Shown piece after piece: positions 57,098 to 64,000 of a stretch of 64,000 nucleotides of DNA; the first letter of the stretch is position 1; every line of letters starts with the position of its first letter. This stretch comes from an uncultured Oscillospiraceae bacterium (GTDB taxonomy: Bacteria > Bacillota > Clostridia > Oscillospirales > Ruminococcaceae): positions 1 to 64,000 of the forward strand of contig CANNTZ010000002.1 of assembly GCA_947522735.1 (NCBI GenBank), given 5' to 3'. The translations under genes were made by a program, and so were the position numbers. The notes beneath the pieces are model-generated. The model saw only the letters and a list, made by a program, of their open reading frames with translations. It did not search any database and had not been told where the DNA came from.

Positions 57098-58536
57098 CTC
57101 GCGATCACCCTCTCTATCGCCGAGCGCGCGCCGTTTTTGCGTATCACCTTGAGCCAGCCTGCGGCTTTTTCGTTGAAGCCTGCAAGCTCTCCGAGATCCG
57201 TTCCCCAGAACTCGCGCTCTGCGGCAAGCCTTGCGATGAGCGTGCCTGAAGGCAAATCGCCGTTTTTGCGGAAGAAATCAAGCGCCTTGGCGCTGTCGCG
57301 CACCGTATACGGCTCCCCTGAGCGCTCGCCGACCGTATAAAACGCCGCGAGCGCTGCAAAGGAGAAGGTCAGCAGCTCCGGCAGCCGCCCCGCGCTCACA
57401 TTGTCGAGCAGCGAGGGCAGCACCCGCGCACGCCACTTAGGGACGGAATTTACCGAGATTGACAGCAGCATATGACGCAAAAACGGATTTTCAAACCGTT
57501 CCAGCACAGAGCGCGCGAACGTCTCCGCCTCCTCGCGCGGCAGCGGCACAAAGGGAACAATCTCGTCAAAGACGGCTCTTTCAATGAAGCGGCGCAGGGT
57601 ATGGTCGCTCATGCACTCGCCGACGGTGTCAAGCCCGGCAAGATACGCCGCAAGCGCCATCGAGGTGTGCGCGCCGTTGAGCACGCGCAACTTGCGCTCG
57701 CGATATGGCCGCGCGTCGCCTGTGAAAACGACCGGCAGTCCCGCCCTGTCGAGCGGCAGCCTTTCCCGCACCTCCTCCACGCGCTCCGACGCGATGACCC
57801 AAAGTCCGAACGGCTCCGCCACATCCAGCAGCGCGTCGTTATATCCGAGCCGCCCAAAAATCTCCTCTGCCTCGTCCCGCGGATAACCGGTCACAATACG
57901 ATCCACCAGCGTGTCGCAGAAGATGTTTTCCTCCTCAACCCAGCGCACAAACTCACTGCCAAGCCGCCAGCGCTCCGCCAGCCTCAGTACGCACTCGCGC
58001 AGCCGCGCGCCGTTGTCGGGGATGAGCTCCGTCGGAATAATTATCAGACCCTTGCCGTGCGCCTGCCAGCGCAGATAAAGCAGCTTTGCAAGCTTTCCCG
58101 GAAAGCTTTCCGGCGGCGTCAGCTCAAGGCGGTCGTCCTCGTCGTAGAGGATGCCCGCCTCGGTGGTGTTAGAGATTATGAATTGCAGCGTATCCAGCCT
58201 CGCGACGTCGCACAGCTCGTCATAATCGCCGTAGGCGTGCAGAGCGCGGGAGACGCTTTTCACAACGCGGCTCACATTCACCGTTTCGCCGCCGCAAACG
58301 CCCCGGAGCAGCAGCGTATACAGGCCGCTCTGCGCACGAAATGCGTCCACCGTTCCGTGTGCGCGCGGCTTCACCACCGCTATGCTGCCGTCAAAGACGC
58401 CTTTTGCGTTAGCCGCGTCGATCATCTCGTCCGCGAACGCACGCAAAAACGCGCCCTCGCCAAATTGCAGCACCCGGATCGGCCGCGTCTCCGGTGCATA
58501 TATATCGGCTATGTTTTTTTGTCTATCCTTAACCAT
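57094..58536 (-). CDS. uxaB: Tagaturonate reductase (mannitol dehydrogenase family)
   Basis: A 480-residue NADH-dependent long-chain reductase converting D-tagaturonate to D-altronate. It has RVLQFGEGAFLRAFADEMID (UxaB-type opening), IISNTTEAG, and VLNGAHTSMALAAYLAGLDT with the catalytic Lys region upstream. The length fits UxaB. GGAG lies 6 nt before the ATG. It is first of the operon uxaB-uxaA-oxidoreductase under the promoter and operator at 58579-58624. No uxaC isomerase is visible here. Confidence 0.93.
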   Translation of the reverse strand: MVKDRQKNIADIYAPETRPIRVLQFGEGAFLRAFADEMIDAANAKGVFDGSIAVVKPRAHGTVDAFRAQSGLYTLLLRGVCGGETVNVSRVVKSVSRALHAYGDYDELCDVARLDTLQFIISNTTEAGILYDEDDRLELTPPESFPGKLAKLLYLRWQAHGKGLIIIPTELIPDNGARLRECVLRLAERWRLGSEFVRWVEEENIFCDTLVDRIVTGYPRDEAEEIFGRLGYNDALLDVAEPFGLWVIASERVEEVRERLPLDRAGLPVVFTGDARPYRERKLRVLNGAHTSMALAAYLAGLDTVGECMSDHTLRRFIERAVFDEIVPFVPLPREEAETFARSVLERFENPFLRHMLLSISVNSVPKWRARVLPSLLDNVSAGRLPELLTFSFAALAAFYTVGERSGEPYTVRDSAKALDFFRKNGDLPSGTLIARLAAEREFWGTDLGELAGFNEKAAGWLKVIRKNGARSAIERVIAR

Positions 58537-58578
58537 ATGCTTCTCCAGTGCATGTTATTTTAGGTTGTATTCAATTGT

Positions 58579-58592
58579 TGTAAGCGCTTACA
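58579..58592. promoter_or_regulatory. Operator TGTAAGCGCTTACA at the uxaB promoter
   Basis: A perfect 14-bp palindrome centred on CG, the form typical of LacI-family and cre-type operators. It starts 3 bp downstream of the -10 box of the uxaB promoter and covers the transcription start, so binding should repress. Confidence 0.8.
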
Positions 58593-58595
58593 CTC

Positions 58596-58624
58596 AGTAT
58601 AAGCTATTGCCGCACGCTTGTCAA
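58596..58624 (-). promoter_or_regulatory. Promoter of the uxaB-uxaA operon
   Basis: TTGACA (58624-58619), 17 bp, TATACT (58601-58596) on the minus strand. Confidence 0.88.
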
Positions 58625-58651
58625 TACCCTTTGACGCAAAAATTTCCGCGG

Positions 58652-58680
58652 TTTACTTTTTCGTCCGCGCGTGCTATACT
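58652..58680 (+). promoter_or_regulatory. Promoter of the APH-family kinase gene
   Basis: TTTACT (58652-58657), 17 bp, TATACT (58675-58680), 38 bp before the start. Confidence 0.7.
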
Positions 58681-58718
58681 GAACACAGCCGATATGCTTA
58701 CAGGAGCAAAGCAATACG

Positions 58719-59615
58719 ATGATAAAATTTGTTACAATAACGCCGGTCGATAAGGGGTGGTCCGGCGATAAAAAATTCCATGCCGTGGCGGAGGACGGCA
58801 GGGAGTATCTGCTGCGCGTGATGCCGCCGGAAAAGAGCGCGAGGCAGCGCGATATCCTCAAGCTGACGCGGCGGCTCCGCGACATGGGCGTGCCCTTATG
58901 CCGTCCGGTCGCGCTCGAGGAGTGCAGCGACGGTGCATATCTGCTGCAAGACTGGATCGACGGGCGCGACGCGCTCAAGGTAATCCCACAGCTTTCACCT
59001 GACGAGCAGTATGCCTACGGGCTTAACGCCGGACGCATTCTCACCGTGATACACTCCGTTCCGCCTCCGGAAGACGCCCCTGACTGGGAGACGCGCTTTG
59101 GCCGCAAGCTCGACCGAAAGCTCAGGCTATACAGCGAATGCCCTCTCAAATATGAACGCGGCGGGCTCTTTGTCGAATTCATCGCCGAAAACCGTCGCCT
59201 GCTGCGCGGACGCCCTCAATGTCTCCAGCACGGCGATTATCACATCGGCAATATGATGCTCGACCGCGCCGTACGGCTCGTCGTCATTGACTTCGACCGC
59301 ATCGACTACGGGGATCCGTGGGAGGAATTCAACCGCATCGTCTGGTGCGCGCAGGCGTCTCGGGATTTTGCATTCGGGATGATGGACGGCTACTTTGACG
59401 GCTGTGTGCCGGACATTTTCTGGCGGCTGACGGCGCTCTATATCAGCTCCAACACCCTCTCGTCGCTCCCGTGGGCGATACCGTTCGGACAAAAGGAGCT
59501 TGACGTGATGACGGCGCAGGCGCGCGAGGTGCTGGAATGGTACGGCGACATGAGCCGCACGACGCCGTCATGGTATCAAAAACGCGAGGTGAAGCAGAAT
59601 GACCGACCTTCTTGA
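58719..59615 (+). CDS. APH-family phosphotransferase (aminoglycoside/choline/homoserine kinase-like)
   Basis: A 298-residue kinase of the aminoglycoside phosphotransferase fold: catalytic loop QHGDYHIGNMM (about 168-178) and metal loop VIDFDRIDYGDPWEEFNRI. The N-lobe Lys-equivalent lies in EYLLRVMPPEKS, with Arg in place of the usual Lys. Similar Bacillota genes are annotated as resistance kinases, but many act on small metabolites. AGGAG lies 12 nt before the ATG. birA overlaps its end by 17 bp. Confidence 0.82.
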   Translation: MIKFVTITPVDKGWSGDKKFHAVAEDGREYLLRVMPPEKSARQRDILKLTRRLRDMGVPLCRPVALEECSDGAYLLQDWIDGRDALKVIPQLSPDEQYAYGLNAGRILTVIHSVPPPEDAPDWETRFGRKLDRKLRLYSECPLKYERGGLFVEFIAENRRLLRGRPQCLQHGDYHIGNMMLDRAVRLVVIDFDRIDYGDPWEEFNRIVWCAQASRDFAFGMMDGYFDGCVPDIFWRLTALYISSNTLSSLPWAIPFGQKELDVMTAQAREVLEWYGDMSRTTPSWYQKREVKQNDRPS

Positions 59616-60366
59616 CGCGACTGCAATACGCGCGGCGCTTCCGCAAACGCTGCGTGGCTGCGATATTCGCGTTTTCCAGACGCTCGATTCCACCAACAGC
59701 TACGCCCTGCGGCTGCTCGCCGAGGGCGCTGAGAGCGGAACTGCTATTCTTGCCGAAGCACAGACCGCAGGCCGCGGGCGGCTTGGGCGCAGCTTCTATT
59801 CTCCCGCCGGAAGCGGGCTTTATATGAGCATTGTTCTGCGCCCGCGTCTTGAGGATGCCGGGGACGTCCAGCTTGTGACCGTGGCTGCGGCCGTGGCCGT
59901 CTGCCATGCGCTTGACGCGCTGAGGCCGGACGCGAGACCGCAGATAAAATGGGTCAACGACATCTTCATCGGAGGCAAAAAGGCGTGCGGCATCCTCGCC
60001 GAGGCTGTCGCTGCGGGGAGCGGCATAGACGGCGTGGTCGCCGGTATAGGCGTCAACTGCACCACCGGCGCCTTTCCGCCGGAGCTGCGCGATATCGCCT
60101 GCACCGTCGGCGACGTCTCCCGCAACATGCTTGCCGCCAGGATAATCGCCGAACTGTCTGCTTTCGCCGAAAACCTCCGCGCTCCGGAGCTTATCGGCGA
60201 ATATCGCCGCCGGTCATACACCCTTGGGCGGCGCATCGTCTTTGAACGCGACGGCACGTCCGTATATGCCATAGCCGAGGGCATCAACGACAACGGCAAC
60301 CTCATGGTTCGCGAGCCGGACGGCGTACTCACCGTGCTGCGCTCCGGCGAGGCAAGCCTGATTTAG
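59599..60366 (+). CDS. birA: Biotin-[acetyl-CoA-carboxylase] ligase
   Basis: A 255-residue ligase attaching biotin to carboxyl carrier protein. It has TNSYALRLLAEGAESGTAIL, the biotinyl-AMP loop GRGRLGRSFYSPAGSGLYMS, KWVNDIFIGGKKACGIL and a C-terminal SH3-like domain. It lacks the N-terminal helix-turn-helix of repressor-type BirA, so it is a group I enzyme without DNA binding. GAGGTG precedes the ATG. Confidence 0.94.
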   Translation: MTDLLDATAIRAALPQTLRGCDIRVFQTLDSTNSYALRLLAEGAESGTAILAEAQTAGRGRLGRSFYSPAGSGLYMSIVLRPRLEDAGDVQLVTVAAAVAVCHALDALRPDARPQIKWVNDIFIGGKKACGILAEAVAAGSGIDGVVAGIGVNCTTGAFPPELRDIACTVGDVSRNMLAARIIAELSAFAENLRAPELIGEYRRRSYTLGRRIVFERDGTSVYAIAEGINDNGNLMVREPDGVLTVLRSGEASLI

Positions 60367-60380
60367 CCGCGCAAAACAAG

Positions 60381-60420
60381 CAAAGGGCCCTGTCCACGTG
60401 CGGACAAGGCCCCTTATTAT
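60381..60420. terminator. Terminator between birA and the convergent GNAT gene
   Basis: AAGGGCCCTGTCC pairs with GGACAAGGCCCCTT with one mismatch and a 6-nt loop, followed by ATTATT on the plus side and flanked by TTGCTTG on the minus side. Confidence 0.75.
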
Positions 60421-60441
60421 TCCATTCAAAAGAATTGCGCT

Positions 60442-60999
60442 TCATTCCCGCCAGTCAAGTATCTCGTACAAGCGCTTCCAGCGGTCCGGCTGGTTTGCGT
60501 CCACGATAAGCGGCTTGAAGCCAAGTCGCAGATAAGACTTGACGGCAGGCAGGCGAAAATCGTCGGTTTTGAGCCGCGCAAAGCGCCGCCCCTCCCCCTT
60601 TAGCTTACGCATTGCCGCCTTAACCACCGTTACGCCGAGCTTTTTTCCGGAATATCCCGGCAGCGCGCCGACCATATGTATAACCCCGTAATCCTCGCCG
60701 TAATCGGGAATGAACCACGCCGCCGCCGTCGCGACGGGCTCATCGCCGCAGCAGACGAATATTATCCGCTCCGGGCGGTATTGCGGGTCGGTGAGCATAA
60801 GCTTATCAAAGGAAATATCCGGATTGTTGAAGCTTTCGCCGATAATACGGTCCCACGCGGCGACATCCTCGGCGCAGTCGCGAAATTCGCGCAGCGAATA
60901 GCCCTCCGGGAGCGTCTCCCGCCCGTTTTCGTCGATATCCTCAAGGCTCGCCAGCATCTCAAGCTGCGGCGCGAGGCCCTGCAAGGCTTCCATGTCCAT
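60442..60999 (-). CDS. GNAT-family N-acetyltransferase
   Basis: A 185-residue GNAT with the acetyl-CoA loop LPGYSGKKLGVTVVKAAMRK near 115-134 and a C-terminal AVKSYLRLGFKPLIVD (motif B). The first 40 residues are an extension without recognisable domain. GGAGG lies 8 nt before ATG 60999. It is transcribed alone from a perfect consensus promoter. The substrate is unknown. Confidence 0.82.
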   Translation of the reverse strand: MDMEALQGLAPQLEMLASLEDIDENGRETLPEGYSLREFRDCAEDVAAWDRIIGESFNNPDISFDKLMLTDPQYRPERIIFVCCGDEPVATAAAWFIPDYGEDYGVIHMVGALPGYSGKKLGVTVVKAAMRKLKGEGRRFARLKTDDFRLPAVKSYLRLGFKPLIVDANQPDRWKRLYEILDWRE

Positions 61000-61034
61000 T
61001 TATCCGACCTCCAATAATGATTATATCACTCACT

Positions 61035-61063
61035 ATTATATATAATATTGAGCGAATTGTCAA
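61035..61063 (-). promoter_or_regulatory. Perfect consensus promoter of the GNAT gene
   Basis: TTGACA (61063-61058), 17 bp, TATAAT (61040-61035) on the minus strand. Confidence 0.93.
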
Positions 61064-61133
61064 GATAATATGACAGTTTCATTCACAGTGTCAGCCCTGT
61101 CCGCAGCCTTGCCCTGCTTGATGTGAACGGCTG

Positions 61134-62264
61134 TTATACAAGCCTTTTGCCGCCGATAAAGACGCTCCGAACGGCGAGAGCTCTGTCGAGAACGACGATA
61201 TCCGCGTCGTAACCCGGAAGGATGCTGCCTGCGCAGCCGTCTAAGCCGAGCGTTTTTGCGGGATTTGCGGTCGCGGCTCTGACGGCCTGCTCAAGCGGTA
61301 CGCCGAAGGAGACGACGCTGCGCAGATCGTCCATGACCGACGCGGCGGAGCCGGCTATAGTGCCGTCCTTGAGCGTCGCGCGGCCCGCTCTGACGGTTAC
61401 CGGCAGGTCGCCGAGGATGTATTCTCCGTCGGAAAGCCCGCAGGCGCGGATGGAATCGCTTATCATAATGACGCGCTCCGCCATCAGCTTGAATACGGTG
61501 CGGATGACCGACGGGTGGACGTGAACGCCGTCGCAGATGAGCTCTGCGTTGAGATTGCTGTCGAAAACCGCGCCGGGCACGCCGGGCTCGCGGTGCAGAA
61601 ACGGCGTCATGGCATTGAAGAAGTGCGTGACCTGCCGCGCGCCCGCCTCACGCGCCAGAAGCGCTGTCTCGTAGCTACAGGCGGTGTGCGCAATGGAGAC
61701 GACGAAGCGTCCGCCAAGCTCGCGGATGAAATCAATCGCGCCCTCAAGCTCCGGCGCAACGTTGACGATGCGCAGCAGTCCTTCGGACTCCCCGTTCAGC
61801 CGCTCGACCAGCTTTGCGTCCGGCAGACGCAGGTATTCCTCGAGATGTGCGCCCTTTTTCGCGTGGCTCAGGAACATGCTCTCAAGGTTGATGCCGCGCA
61901 CCCGCGCGCCTGCGAGCTCCCGCTTCTGCTCTCTGCTGAAGGCGCTGACAGCTCTCATCGCCGCCTCGACGTCCTCAACCTTGAGAGTAGTGACGGTTGC
62001 GGCGACAGAGGTTACGCCGTTTTTGCCGTAATATTCCGACATGGTGCGCATCGACTCAACCCTGCCGTCTCCCCAGTCGCCGCCAAGGCAGCCGTGGGTG
62101 TGCTGGTCGATGAGGCCGGGAATAACATACATGCCCTGTGCGTCGAGCGTGCCGCTTCCGCCGCCAAAATCTCCAATATCTGCGATAACGCCGTTTTCAA
62201 TGCGCACGTCGTGCTTTTCAAATTTGAACTCCGGGGTGAACACGTTTCCGTTTTTGATTATCAT
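61134..62264 (-). CDS. nagA: N-acetylglucosamine-6-phosphate deacetylase
   Basis: A 376-residue amidohydrolase removing acetate from GlcNAc-6-phosphate, of normal length. It has GLIDQHTHGCLGGDW (metal-binding HxH), NLESMFLSHAKKGAH, the His in VSIAHTACSY, THFFNAMTPFLHREPG, LICDGVHVHP and ISDSIRACG with the catalytic Asp. AAGGAA lies 10 nt before the ATG. nagB is not in the window. It lies 66 bp after the sugar kinase gene, so amino-sugar use is combined with that operon. Confidence 0.95.
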   Translation of the reverse strand: MIIKNGNVFTPEFKFEKHDVRIENGVIADIGDFGGGSGTLDAQGMYVIPGLIDQHTHGCLGGDWGDGRVESMRTMSEYYGKNGVTSVAATVTTLKVEDVEAAMRAVSAFSREQKRELAGARVRGINLESMFLSHAKKGAHLEEYLRLPDAKLVERLNGESEGLLRIVNVAPELEGAIDFIRELGGRFVVSIAHTACSYETALLAREAGARQVTHFFNAMTPFLHREPGVPGAVFDSNLNAELICDGVHVHPSVIRTVFKLMAERVIMISDSIRACGLSDGEYILGDLPVTVRAGRATLKDGTIAGSAASVMDDLRSVVSFGVPLEQAVRAATANPAKTLGLDGCAGSILPGYDADIVVLDRALAVRSVFIGGKRLV

Positions 62265-62294
62265 AATATATCGCTTCCTTGTTAAAACGGCAGA

Positions 62295-62328
62295 CTCCCG
62301 CCTTGCTTTTGGCGGGAGCCTTTTTTTT
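62295..62328. terminator. Hairpin between the PfkB kinase gene and nagA
   Basis: CTCCCGCC (62295-62302) pairs with GGCGGGAG (62311-62318). The eight-T tract lies on the plus side, while leftward transcripts meet only TCTGCCGTTTT after the stem. It is therefore a poor terminator for the minus-strand genes and may only lower nagA expression. Confidence 0.55.
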
Positions 62329-62330
62329 AA

Positions 62331-63359
62331 TTACTTTGTGAGCTTGGAGAGATCCTGTAAGCCGTACTTCTCCTCCATCTTCATCGCCTCCGCGAGCGGA
62401 CGCAGGCCGTCGATGGAGTTCTTCTCGGTGAGGTTGCAGATGGCGGCGCAGCCGGCGACGCGCAGCGCATACGGGATATCGAAGCCTTTATAGATGGAAT
62501 AGAGCATACCGGCGCAGAACGCGTCTCCGGCGCCGACGGTGCCCTTGATGTCGCAGCGCGGGATATCGACCGAGCCGATGGCGTAGAACTCTCCGTTCTT
62601 GTCCATGCACCATCCGCCCTCCGGTGCATGGATGACGACCAGCTCGCCTACGCCCTTCTCGAAAAATACGCGGCAGATGCGCTTGAGGTTCTCGGTTATG
62701 ATCTTCTTGTCGTCGTCGCGAACCTTTATTCCGGCTACGAGCGATGCCTCGACCTCGTTGATGATGGCGTAATCGCAATATTTCAGGCAGGGTGTGACAA
62801 GGCGCGTGAAGCGGTCGGAGGCCTCGCTGACGACGTCCATCGAGGTCTTGATGCCGCGCTGCTTCGCATATGCGAGGGCGCGCGCCATGACGGTGCCGTA
62901 TTCCTCGTCCGGAGCGTCGAATTTGTCCAGCAGCAGCGCATAGCCGATGTGGAGCATATCGACGTCGAGGTTGTCGAAATCGATATCGGTGATATCAAAC
63001 AGCGCGTTCGCTCCCCTGTTGTGGAAGAAGGTACGGGTGCCCGCGTCCATTGCGGACATGACGTCGGTAAAGGAGGTCGCGGCGGCGTCGGTGCGCTTGG
63101 TCATGCTCATATCGACGCCAAGGCCGCTGAGCTTCTCGGTCAGCCAGTCGGCATGCTCGTCGTTGCCCATGAGACCGATGCACTTGAGCGGAACGGTGTT
63201 GTCAAGGAGCGCTATGTCGGCGATGGTGTTCGCGGCGCATCCGCCGGGGCCCGGCTGGATATCGCGAATGTTGGTCAGCATTCCCACCTCGGGGAAGGTG
63301 TCGATCATTTTCACGGTGTCAACTATCAGGTTGCCCGCAATGGCGATGCCCTTGTTCAT
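62331..63359 (-). CDS. PfkB-family carbohydrate kinase
   Basis: A 342-residue ribokinase-like enzyme. It has GPGGCAANTIADIALLDN at the N-terminal sugar-binding lid, and the ATP and catalytic site GTVGAGDAFCAGMLYSIYKG with the base Asp. NEVEASLVAGIKV lies between. It probably phosphorylates a ketose or sugar acid. GGAGG lies 7 nt before the ATG. It follows the mannitol-dehydrogenase-family gene by 33 bp, so oxidation of a sugar alcohol followed by phosphorylation is a plausible pair. Confidence 0.9.
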   Translation of the reverse strand: MNKGIAIAGNLIVDTVKMIDTFPEVGMLTNIRDIQPGPGGCAANTIADIALLDNTVPLKCIGLMGNDEHADWLTEKLSGLGVDMSMTKRTDAAATSFTDVMSAMDAGTRTFFHNRGANALFDITDIDFDNLDVDMLHIGYALLLDKFDAPDEEYGTVMARALAYAKQRGIKTSMDVVSEASDRFTRLVTPCLKYCDYAIINEVEASLVAGIKVRDDDKKIITENLKRICRVFFEKGVGELVVIHAPEGGWCMDKNGEFYAIGSVDIPRCDIKGTVGAGDAFCAGMLYSIYKGFDIPYALRVAGCAAICNLTEKNSIDGLRPLAEAMKMEEKYGLQDLSKLTK

Positions 63360-63392
63360 GGTAGTACCTCCAATAATTTTATATTCTGCAAA

Positions 63393-64000
63393 TTATTTGT
63401 TGTAATATTCGACGACTTTGTCGATATCCTTGGCGTCAAGATCGGTGTAACCGGCGAGGAACTCGCGGACGCCCTTTTCGGCAAGCTGCTTCTGAAGCTC
63501 CGGAGCGGTCTTATCCGTAGCAACATCGAACTTGAGCGCGGCCGCAACCGCCCTTAGAATACCGTCGCAGTTCTCGTTCTCGCTGTGGCAGCGCTGGATT
63601 GCGCCCATGAAGCGATCCTTGGGCTTGAGCTTGCGCATCGGATCCTGTCCCACTCTCGCAACGGTGTCGCCGAGCGCGCGGTTGGTGAAGCGGTGCAGCA
63701 GATCGTGGACGTGCGCCTCAAGCGTCTTGAGCTCCACGCCGTAATGCTTGGAGAGGGCACGCGCGGAGGTGAGCATCGCCTCGCTCGCGAGCTTGTATAT
63801 CTCCGGGTCGGCAATGGCCTCGCAGATGAGCTTGTAGCCCTTGAGATAGCCGAAATAGGCACAGACGGCGTGGCCCATGTTGTGGATGTAAAGCTTGCGC
63901 TCCTCATAAAACGCAAACGGAGAAAACGGGATCATGTATTTGACATAGGGGATCTCGCCGCGAAAGCCGTCCCTGTTGACGGGCAGCTCGCAGAACGGCT
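63393..64000 (-). CDS. Mannitol dehydrogenase family protein, C-terminal part (truncated by window edge)
   Basis: The open frame runs to the window end, giving at least 202 residues of the C-terminal domain: VNRDGFRGEIPYVKYMIPFS, YEERKLYIHNMGHAVCAYFG with the conserved Lys and His-Asn-x-x-His-like site, and FTNRALGDTVARVGQDPMRK with LKPKDRFMGA. This matches mannitol-1-phosphate 5-dehydrogenase and relatives. The N-terminal NAD domain and the start are outside. Which polyol it oxidises cannot be settled here. Confidence 0.88.
   Translation of the reverse strand, partial: PFCELPVNRDGFRGEIPYVKYMIPFSPFAFYEERKLYIHNMGHAVCAYFGYLKGYKLICEAIADPEIYKLASEAMLTSARALSKHYGVELKTLEAHVHDLLHRFTNRALGDTVARVGQDPMRKLKPKDRFMGAIQRCHSENENCDGILRAVAAALKFDVATDKTAPELQKQLAEKGVREFLAGYTDLDAKDIDKVVEYYNK

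Noticed and set aside
57472..58563. Plus-strand 363-residue open frame opposite uxaB
   Set aside because: Shadow of uxaB; it ends in the uxaB promoter region and has no SD.
1..64000. Mobile elements, phage genes or CRISPR arrays
   Set aside because: No transposase, integrase, terminal inverted repeats with target duplications, or regularly spaced repeats were found.

Overview
The window looks like a chromosome fragment of a low-to-mid GC Bacillota (Clostridia-type, probably gut) bacterium. The evidence is consensus sigma-A promoters (TTGACA-17-TATAAT class), strong Shine-Dalgarno sequences, a TPP riboswitch acting through a Rho-independent terminator, an ECF-type thiamine transporter, the PyrD/PyrK type of dihydroorotate dehydrogenase, formate-tetrahydrofolate ligase, and no outer-membrane genes. 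Most genes lie on the minus strand in tightly packed operons with many ATGA or GTGA stop-start overlaps. I see no IS element, CRISPR array, rRNA or integrase. The species cannot be named from this sequence alone.

Layout. 1-6 kb: the 3' end of a tRNA-Gly, then a glycyl radical enzyme with its activase, a divergent AraC regulator and a clan GH-D-like glycosidase. 5.7-12 kb: hflX, an Lsa/Vga-like ABC-F ATPase with a long attenuator-bearing leader, a GNAT, a DUF1653 protein, a TPP-riboswitch-controlled thiT, and an SPFH protein preceded by a roughly 430-nt highly structured leader. 12.7-33.5 kb: a 20-gene surface-polysaccharide operon read leftward from a promoter at 33.5 kb. It holds the initiating sugar transferase, HpcH/HpaI aldolase, hydroxyacid dehydrogenase, asparagine-synthase-like protein, several GT2 and GT4 enzymes, EpsG, a broken acyltransferase, a Stealth transferase, Wzm/Wzt-type ABC exporter, pyruvyl transferase, phosphoesterase and nucleotidyltransferase. 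33.5-35.3 kb: two HSL-type esterases. 35.4-43 kb: a housekeeping operon fhs-tsaE-tsaB-rpiB-upp-pyrK-pyrD, two histidine phosphatases and ruvX, ending at a terminator. 43.1-46.6 kb, plus strand: FtsW/RodA, cyclophilin, HAD phosphatase, a streptothricin-acetyltransferase-like GNAT and an orphan domain, closed by a terminator.

46.7-58.7 kb is a carbohydrate-use region: a TIM-barrel glycosidase-like protein, an (alpha/alpha)6-barrel glycosidase-like protein, a D-lyxose/mannose-isomerase-like cupin, a Gfo/Idh oxidoreductase, and uxaA and uxaB of the galacturonate/altronate route, with palindromic operators at two of the promoters. glpQ-like and rsmI genes are interspersed. 58.7-64 kb: an APH-family kinase, birA, a GNAT, nagA, a PfkB sugar kinase and a mannitol-dehydrogenase-family gene cut by the window edge.

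The points most worth a second look are the glycyl radical enzyme of unassigned substrate, the structured leader with a tRNA-T-arm-like hairpin before the SPFH gene, the ABC-F leader with a six-codon ORF and terminator, the TAAAACGTTTTA palindromes near sugar-related genes, the polysaccharide operon that pairs an ABC exporter with an EpsG polymerase, and an acyltransferase frame interrupted by two TGA codons.
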